A stretch of DNA of 5,156 nucleotides from Chloroflexota bacterium (GTDB lineage: Bacteria; Chloroflexota; Dehalococcoidia; UBA1151). The position numbers were made by a program, and so were the translations under genes. Of the stretch, positions 1 to 3,879 are shown in pieces. The notes under the pieces are model-generated. The model had not been told where the DNA came from and did not search any database. It was given only the letters and a program-made list of their open reading frames with translations. Numbering within the stretch: the stretch's first letter is position 1; each line of letters begins with the position of its first letter. The stretch spans positions 1 to 5,156 of the forward strand of contig JADFQR010000118.1 of the NCBI GenBank assembly GCA_022561735.1, written 5' to 3'.

Positions 1-224
1 CGGGTGTGGACTGCATCTCATGGGGCCCGGCGGACCTGAGCTTTGACCGCGAGGCTAACCCGCATCACCCGTTGTCGGTATCCGACGACGCCTGTGTGGA
101 GTACGCGATCAAGGCGCTTGAGGGCACGGGCGCAAAGCTGATGATCCGCAACTATGACTGGAACCTGCGGGAGAAGTACATCGGCATGGGGGCGACGGTC
201 CTCCTGGAAAGCCCGAAGCCGTAG
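1..224 (+). CDS. HpcH/HpaI aldolase family protein, C-terminal part (5' end outside window)
   Basis: The frame is open from base 3 and ends at TAG 222-224, giving about 73 C-terminal residues of a protein that normally has about 250. The visible part begins VDCISWGPADLS. The GPADLS stretch is the hallmark of the HpcH/HpaI class II, metal-dependent pyruvate aldolases (2-oxo-3-deoxy acid or 4-hydroxy-2-oxo acid aldolases), where it lies near the C-terminal end of the TIM barrel. It is followed by a proline/histidine segment (NPHHPLS), an amphipathic helix (about 28-42) and a final strand-helix unit (AKLMIRNYD, then MGATVLLES) matching the barrel's closing strands. The metal ligands and catalytic base lie upstream of the window, so activity and substrate cannot be judged. 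It is convergent with the flavoprotein gene at 362-1534. A GTG at 6-8 is in frame but falls inside the domain and is not a real start. Family assignment is fairly sure; substrate is unknown. Confidence 0.8.
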   Translation, partial: GVDCISWGPADLSFDREANPHHPLSVSDDACVEYAIKALEGTGAKLMIRNYDWNLREKYIGMGATVLLESPKP

Positions 225-243
225 GGCATCAGCATGAACTCCT

Positions 244-285
244 GGCCTGAACGCAACGCGACGTTTGATCGCGAGCGTTCGGGCC
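244..285 (+). terminator. Imperfect hairpin after the aldolase gene, candidate terminator
   Basis: Bases 244-254 (GGCCTGAACGC) pair with 275-285 (GCGTTCGGGCC) over 11 positions; the only non-Watson-Crick pair is T248-G281. After a small internal loop (255-256 against 274), 257-261 (CGCGA) pairs with 269-273 (TCGCG), leaving a 7-nt loop. The hairpin begins 20 bases after the aldolase stop, in the gap between two convergent genes. The odd pair is G-U in a rightward transcript but A-C in a leftward one, so the fold suits the aldolase message better. No T-run follows, so this is not a classical intrinsic terminator. It could be a U-less terminator or a 3'-end stabilising stem. The structure is seen in the sequence; the role is inferred. 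Confidence 0.45.
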
Positions 286-361
286 CGGAGATCGCCGGTC
301 TGGATCATCGATTTCGACGAGCCGGTACGGTTTTCGAGACGATTGCCTGGCCGTATCCCGG

Positions 362-1534
362 CTACGCGATCACCTTGAAGTCGTACGACGTGGTGTTCGT
401 CTCGCCGCGCTCAAAGCGGTCCATGCGGAGCGCCGAGATATCCACGGTCTTTGCCTCGCCGTCCAGTATCAACTCCGCCATTACCGTGCCGACGGCCGGG
501 GCGAGCTTGAAGCCGTGGCCGCTGAAGCCGGTGCAGATGTAGAGGCCGTCAACGCCGCGCACCCGGTCGATCACCGGATGCAGGTCCGGCGTGGAGGTGT
601 ACAGGCCGGCATAGCCGGTGAAGAACTCTGCGCCGGCGATTCCGGGCAGTCGTTTTGAAAGGCGGAGCCACACGTCTTCCAGGTGATCCATGCTCGGCCG
701 AGGGTTGTACGTGTCAGGGTCGGCCGTTTCTTCCCGGTTGCCATTGCCGACCAGGGTCAGGTCTGCGGCCTCGGGCCGGAAGTAGGTCATGTTGGCCATG
801 TCTGCGCCGCCCGGGTGAAATGGCAGCTCATCCAGATCCCGCCGGAGCAGGAACACCTCGTGCCGCGTGGCTTCCAGCGGCAGGTCGATTCCGATTCCCG
901 CGAGGAAGGGCTTTGACCAGGGTCCGGTGGCAATGATGGCGGTATCGGTCGCGTAACGCTCTTTGACGGTTGACACCGCCACTACGCGGTCGTTCTCGAT
1001 CTCGACCGTGGTCGCGGGCGTTTCCAGTAGCACCGTTGCGCCCAGTTCGCGGGCGCGCGTCGCGTATGCCAGCCCGGTGCCGGAAGGATCGGCGTGGCCG
1101 GATCGCGGCTCCCATGCGAAGGCCTCTCCGTCGAACCTCGCAAAGGCCGGCGCAAGCTCGCCCGCATCTTCACGCGACACGATCCGGGTGTCGATTCCGA
1201 TACGTTGTTGCAGCTTGATGTTGTGGCGCAGGCCATCGATCGCATTTTCCGGCACGAACACCATGTAGCCGGTGCGGACGAACCCGACATCACCGCCACC
1301 GACGATCTCGGTGAAGTTCTCGAATGTCTTGAGCGACTCCCAGGCGAGAGCGGCGTTCACCTCGGTGGAGTAGTGCATCCGGATGGCGCCGGATGAGCGT
1401 CCTGTGGAGCCCGCGCCAAGTGTGGTGCGTTCCAGCAAAACGGGCCCCTGGACGCCACGTGCGACCAGGTTGAAAAGGATGCTTGTGCCCATGACGCCGC
1501 CGCCGATGACGACGGCGTCAGTCGTTACGGTCAA
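362..1534 (-). CDS. FAD-dependent oxidoreductase, DAO family (sarcosine oxidase / glycine oxidase-like)
   Basis: The product is about 390 aa, a normal length for monomeric sarcosine/glycine oxidases and SoxB-type subunits. Near the N-terminus is a Rossmann strand and loop, AVVIGGGVMG (GxGxxG at residues 11-16), with the acidic residue that ends strand 2 at Glu35 (VLLER). Next comes GAGSTGRSSGAIR (about 40-52), typical of this family. The C-terminal flavin-binding region is YTSTPDLHPVIDR followed by GFSGHGFK (336-343). Members oxidise secondary or primary amines of small amino acids, passing electrons to oxygen or another acceptor. Gly310 stands where, from memory, monomeric sarcosine oxidase has the flavin-linked Cys, and no GSTWHAAG-type His motif is present, so FAD is probably non-covalent. 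Start: TTG at 1534 gives MTVTTDAVVIGGG and has GGAG (1545-1548) 10 nt upstream. A TTG at 1555 adds 7 residues but has no spaced ribosome site. An in-frame TGA lies just upstream of it, and no ATG/GTG alternative precedes the FAD motif. The gene is complete, ending with TAG at 362-364. The substrate is not determined. Confidence 0.9.
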   Translation of the reverse strand: MTVTTDAVVIGGGVMGTSILFNLVARGVQGPVLLERTTLGAGSTGRSSGAIRMHYSTEVNAALAWESLKTFENFTEIVGGGDVGFVRTGYMVFVPENAIDGLRHNIKLQQRIGIDTRIVSREDAGELAPAFARFDGEAFAWEPRSGHADPSGTGLAYATRARELGATVLLETPATTVEIENDRVVAVSTVKERYATDTAIIATGPWSKPFLAGIGIDLPLEATRHEVFLLRRDLDELPFHPGGADMANMTYFRPEAADLTLVGNGNREETADPDTYNPRPSMDHLEDVWLRLSKRLPGIAGAEFFTGYAGLYTSTPDLHPVIDRVRGVDGLYICTGFSGHGFKLAPAVGTVMAELILDGEAKTVDISALRMDRFERGETNTTSYDFKVIA

Positions 1535-1638
1535 GGCCGCGTGACTCCGTTCCAACCCCTGTTGGGTTCAGCGCCATACTCAGGGTCGCAACTTACCACC
1601 GCATTACGGCAGCGTCGAGGCGGCAGGGCGTTCGCCGG

Positions 1639-2037
1639 TTAGCCAGCGGTAGCCACTTCACCTTCGATAGCCGTCGTCTTGACCGGAAGGCTGGTCAGGG
1701 AGCTGAGCTCAGCGATGATTCCGGACGGATCGTCCGCCCCGTGGCCCTGGACGCACAAAATCTCATCGATATTGAAGCGTGAAGCAGCGTCTGCGATGCC
1801 CGCAGGGATCGTCTCGGCCTCGATCAACTGCGTTTCGGACTGGACGCCGCGTGAACGGTAAACCATCAGGCATCTGACCAGGCCGGAACGTGCCCGAGAG
1901 CGCCCGGTTTCGTCATCGGGCGTTAACACCCTTACGAAAACGAGATAGGCGTCTTCAGGCACAGCGGCTCTGACCGATTCGTAGGCGTTGCTGGCTGCTG
2001 CGGTTGAGTCGACGGGTATGAGGACTCTGGTTGCCAT
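1639..2037 (-). CDS. Universal stress protein (UspA)-like small protein with degenerate ATP motif
   Basis: The product is 132 aa, slightly short for a single UspA domain (about 140-150). It opens with a strand and Asp in the Usp position (RVLIPVD, Asp10), then a helix, a second strand (YLVFVRVLTP, 31-40) and a linker. Next come a helix-rich part with the Usp-like IPAGIADAASRFNIDEIL (77-94) and a final VQGHG...GIIAELSSLTSLPVKT (96-121), matching the usual 'ivvGshG..g..... ll gS va..ll...pvPV' ending. The ATP-binding G-2x-G-9x-G(S/T) pattern is not intact: only G98 and G100 remain in place and the closing Gly-Ser/Thr is missing. It is cytosolic, with no signal peptide or membrane span. The start is ATG 2037-2035, with GGGAG well spaced upstream. 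Its stop (TAA) lies about 100 bp before the oxidase start on the same strand, so cotranscription is possible. The fold call is moderate; a role in stress response is inferred from family only. Confidence 0.65.
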   Translation of the reverse strand: MATRVLIPVDSTAAASNAYESVRAAVPEDAYLVFVRVLTPDDETGRSRARSGLVRCLMVYRSRGVQSETQLIEAETIPAGIADAASRFNIDEILCVQGHGADDPSGIIAELSSLTSLPVKTTAIEGEVATAG

Positions 2038-2043
2038 GTCAAA

Positions 2044-2048
2044 CTCCC
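2044..2048 (-). promoter_or_regulatory. Ribosome binding site of the UspA-like gene
   Basis: Read leftward, GGGAG lies six bases before the ATG at 2037-2035. This is close to ideal Shine-Dalgarno sequence and spacing and fixes the start of the small gene. Confidence 0.75.
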
Positions 2049-2131
2049 GTGCGTTGTGTGCTTGCCGGCCTGAAGGACTCCGGCCCGGGGTGACCGCAAG
2101 GCCCAGACGAGGCAGTCTCCGATAGGCCGAT

Positions 2132-2161
2132 AACGTAAATCAGAGTTCAGGCGCGCGTCAA
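2132..2161 (-). promoter_or_regulatory. Candidate sigma70-type promoter for the UspA-like gene
   Basis: Read leftward, TTGACG (2161-2156, five of six matches to the -35 consensus) is followed after 18 bases by TACGTT (2137-2132). The latter keeps T, A and final T of the -10 consensus but only three of six bases. Transcription would start near 2125, giving a leader of about 85-90 nt that contains the 2064-2084 inverted repeat. It lies in the more A+T-rich part of the gap. The weak -10 and the unknown host consensus keep this tentative. Confidence 0.3.
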
Positions 2162-2193
2162 CCGTTCATATGCAACCAGACCTGGCAAAAGAC

Positions 2194-2206
2194 GACGAAT
2201 ATCGTC
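2194..2206. promoter_or_regulatory. 13-bp dyad, possible operator or weak terminator stem
   Basis: GACGA (2194-2198) and TCGTC (2202-2206) form a perfect 5-bp inverted repeat around ATA. The centre sits about 75 bp upstream of the candidate start site near 2125, a distance at which activators often bind. Read leftward, the dyad is followed by GTCTTTT, so it could also be a weak intrinsic terminator of the DUF3179 transcript, about 210 nt past its stop. A 5-bp stem can occur by chance. Confidence 0.25.
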
Positions 2207-2280
2207 ACATAACGGGGTTCACGTCACCAAAATGCTTGTCTGCATCAGCGCACTGTGGCTCTGACCGGCCGAAGGGCCTT

Positions 2281-2302
2281 CCCGGCGCGTCCGGATGCCG
2301 GG
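2281..2302 (-). terminator. G+C-rich hairpin downstream of the DUF3179 lipoprotein gene
   Basis: CCCGGC (2281-2286) and GCCGGG (2297-2302) form a perfect 6-bp, all-G/C stem with a 10-nt loop. It lies about 115 nt after the DUF3179 stop in the leftward direction. No T-run follows. It could end or protect the 3' end of the DUF3179 message; in DNA this G+C-rich, the stem may be chance. Confidence 0.3.
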
Positions 2303-2312
2303 TCAGCGAACA

Positions 2313-2333
2313 GTTCCGGCGACGCCGGTAAAC
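2313..2333 (-). terminator. Second hairpin downstream of the DUF3179 lipoprotein gene
   Basis: CCGGC (2316-2320) and GCCGG (2324-2328) pair around a 3-nt loop. GTT (2313-2315) can pair with AAC (2331-2333) if the two bases 2329-2330 bulge. It is the first stem after the DUF3179 stop (about 80 nt away) and precedes the 2281-2302 stem, making a tandem arrangement. There is no T-run. Confidence 0.3.
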
Positions 2334-2414
2334 GGGCGGCGGCCGAGTTCTGATTGACGGCGGACGGCGCCTCATCGACCGGTCCCGGCTTTCCCGAGAC
2401 TTCCAGAGCGCCGA

Positions 2415-3803
2415 TCAGTCGCCGGTGAGAAGGTCCATCAGGCGGACTTCTGTGTCAGGCCGGAACGCTGCGATGGCGAACCAGAACTCGGCTCCGTGGA
2501 CAACGGCCTCTAACTGAGTGCCGAAAAGCGCGCCATCCGTCGCCCTGCCAAATTTGTTCCATGTCGTGCCGGTTTCGTCATCGGTAATGTTCCCGTCTTC
2601 ATCGGCGGTGAACGTGAGGACCTGGCCAGCTACGTTCCGGAAGAAAACGGTCGTAGACCCGGAGGTCTGGAAATTATGGCCCCGTGTGCTGGTGCGGAAC
2701 GCTGATTCGGTGCCGTCATCGTAAAAGATCACGATCTCCTGGCCTCCAACGTTGTCGTTCACGATCGGCTGGATAGCGAGCGAGCGAAACGGGTAGGCGA
2801 TAGATTCACCGCCGAGTTCAAAGGCCGCGACGCGGTCAACGGGCTGGAGTGTGAGGTCGAACGCCCCGGTGAAGAAGCTCGGCAGCGCCCCGGCGACGTC
2901 ATACCCGGAATACGGAGGGTCATCGTAAGTCCGGTTCTCAGCGATATCCTTCCCGGAGATCGCGTGGATGGTGCCGAGTGTTGGCCGAAGCAGCACCTTT
3001 CCTTCAGGGAACTCCTCGACGAAATCCCGCCAGCCGACGATCGAGCTCGGCAGGAAGGTCAGTCTTGTTCCGGCAAACTCGCCGATCACGCCCTCCCCTG
3101 TGATCTGCTGCCACCAGGTCTGTGTCTGGCGGTCGTACATCACCAGGTCCGTCGAGGCGATCCATCCGGTAGTGCCAAAGTCCAGTACGCGGCCCTCGTG
3201 ATTCCCTGAGAAGGCAATAGAGCTGTTACACAGCGGGCAGAACGTGACGGTCACCGGCTCCCCGCCGATCACGTCATTCACGATCTCGTGCCACATCAAG
3301 ATCGAAAGCGGGTAGGCCCTTGCGTCTCCGTTAATGTTGACCAGGATGACCGGCTCCTCCGGCCGGAGATAATCCGGGGCGGCGCTTGCCGGGGCGAACA
3401 GGGGCGTATCGATGGACGGGATGCCGTCCCTGTTGATCAGGCCAGACGGCTTCGTGAAAAGACCGACCTTGAGGTCCGGGACGAACTTCGTGATGTCGGT
3501 GTCCCAGCCTTCCAGGACGCGCGCCTGAAGCCAGCCATCCCTGATCTGCTCGGCGATCGTACCCTCGGGGGTCGGGCGCAGCTTGATCCTGGGACCGTCG
3601 TCGGCCGCGGGCTCTGGCGGGGGCGTGGGTAAGACCGATAAAGCCGGGGCCGAAACAGGCGAAGGGACAGATGAAGGGGCGGCGCTCCCGGAAGGCCCGG
3701 GATTCAACTCGGCGTCGCCTCCCGAGCTGCACGCGACCGCGATCGCCGCCACGATGGTAGTAGCGCCGTAAAGGGCGATCCGCTTCGGTGTCATATGCCG
3801 CAT
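2415..3803 (-). CDS. DUF3179 domain-containing lipoprotein
   Basis: The product is 462 aa, ending in TGA. A type II signal peptide is visible: basic MRHMTPKR, a hydrophobic core, then AVAC with the lipidated Cys at 25. A Pro/Ser/Ala linker follows to about residue 75, so the domain should sit outside the cytoplasmic membrane. The DUF3179 domain contains RAYPLS (163-167), WHEIVND (171-177), FCPLCN with Cys189 and Cys192, a DRQT...WWQQITG stretch (224-236) and a C-terminal VVHGAEFWFA segment (His436). No enzymatic role is known to me; CxxC suggests metal binding or redox chemistry. Residues about 160-272 and 333-453 look like two copies of one unit (see findings). Start: ATG 3803-3801 has AGGA 7 nt upstream and places the signal peptide correctly. 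An ATG at 3842 would add 13 hydrophilic residues and lacks a ribosome site. A paralogue lies 76 bp upstream on the same strand, so they are probably one operon. Confidence 0.92.
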   Translation of the reverse strand: MRHMTPKRIALYGATTIVAAIAVACSSGGDAELNPGPSGSAAPSSVPSPVSAPALSVLPTPPPEPAADDGPRIKLRPTPEGTIAEQIRDGWLQARVLEGWDTDITKFVPDLKVGLFTKPSGLINRDGIPSIDTPLFAPASAAPDYLRPEEPVILVNINGDARAYPLSILMWHEIVNDVIGGEPVTVTFCPLCNSSIAFSGNHEGRVLDFGTTGWIASTDLVMYDRQTQTWWQQITGEGVIGEFAGTRLTFLPSSIVGWRDFVEEFPEGKVLLRPTLGTIHAISGKDIAENRTYDDPPYSGYDVAGALPSFFTGAFDLTLQPVDRVAAFELGGESIAYPFRSLAIQPIVNDNVGGQEIVIFYDDGTESAFRTSTRGHNFQTSGSTTVFFRNVAGQVLTFTADEDGNITDDETGTTWNKFGRATDGALFGTQLEAVVHGAEFWFAIAAFRPDTEVRLMDLLTGD

Positions 3804-3807
3804 CGCA

Positions 3808-3814
3808 TTTTCCT
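3808..3814 (-). promoter_or_regulatory. Ribosome binding site deciding the start of the DUF3179 lipoprotein
   Basis: Read leftward, AGGAAAA with its AGGA core (3814-3811) lies 7 nt before ATG 3803-3801. The in-frame ATG at 3842 has only CCCCTGAACCT in front of it. This supports the shorter protein, whose signal peptide begins MRHMTPKR. Confidence 0.7.
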
Positions 3815-3843
3815 GGAATCGGCTCTCGGAGGGACCCTTCATA

Positions 3844-3857
3844 GGTTCAGGGGAACC
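3844..3857 (-). repeat. Small hairpin between the two DUF3179 genes
   Basis: GGTTC (3844-3848) and GAACC (3853-3857) are a perfect 5-bp inverted repeat with a 4-nt loop; in the leftward RNA, bases 3858 and 3843 add a G-U pair. It begins 22 nt after the stop of the upstream paralogue and ends about 30 nt before the ribosome site of the downstream one. There is no T-run. It might be a processing or stability element tuning the ratio of the two lipoproteins, or chance. Confidence 0.3.
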
Positions 3858-3879
3858 CGGTACGAGGCGCAGGTGGTTG

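Larger units (their letters stand above)
2038..2414. other. 377-bp non-coding gap between the UspA-like and DUF3179 genes
   Basis: I find no convincing gene here on either strand. Read leftward from the DUF3179 stop, it holds two G+C-rich hairpins (2313-2333, then 2281-2302), a more A+T-rich stretch (about 2121-2235) with a 13-bp dyad (2194-2206) and a weak promoter candidate (2132-2161). Close to the UspA-like gene is another short inverted repeat: GCCGG 2064-2068 against CCGGC 2080-2084 with an 11-nt loop. The order, terminator-like stems next to the upstream gene and promoter-like sequence next to the downstream gene, fits a boundary between two transcription units. CGTCAC also occurs twice (2203-2208 and 2222-2227), 19 bp apart. 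None of these elements is strong on its own. Confidence 0.6.

Noticed and set aside
18..308. Leftward 96-codon frame opposite the aldolase end
   Set aside because: Antisense to the GPADLS-containing aldolase frame, with an Arg/Ala-rich shadow-like product.
225..361. Possible small gene or RNA in the convergent gap
   Set aside because: No start with a ribosome site leads to a plausible product, and beyond the hairpin nothing resembles a tRNA or known RNA.
234..542. Rightward 102-codon frame crossing the convergent gap into the oxidase 3' end
   Set aside because: Its first part runs through the hairpin at 244-285 and the rest is antisense to the conserved GFSGHGFK region. No family resemblance or ribosome site is seen.
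828..1299. Leftward and rightward frames of 95-105 codons inside the oxidase gene
   Set aside because: Shadow frames, with Arg/Ala/Pro-rich products, inside a continuous FAD-oxidase reading frame.
2268..2280. GGCC-GAAG-GGCC mini-hairpin
   Set aside because: Only a 4-bp stem with no extension or T-run; expected by chance at this G+C content.
2964..3209. Rightward open frames of 77-81 codons opposite the DUF3179 lipoprotein gene
   Set aside because: They are antisense shadows of a well-supported coding frame in G+C-rich DNA, have no ribosome sites and resemble no family I know.
3288..3632. Rightward 114-codon open frame, and leftward 133-codon frame at 3331-3732
   Set aside because: Both overlap the DUF3179 frame; their products are arginine-rich and low in complexity, as expected for shadow frames. 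The real frame has a signal peptide and conserved motifs.
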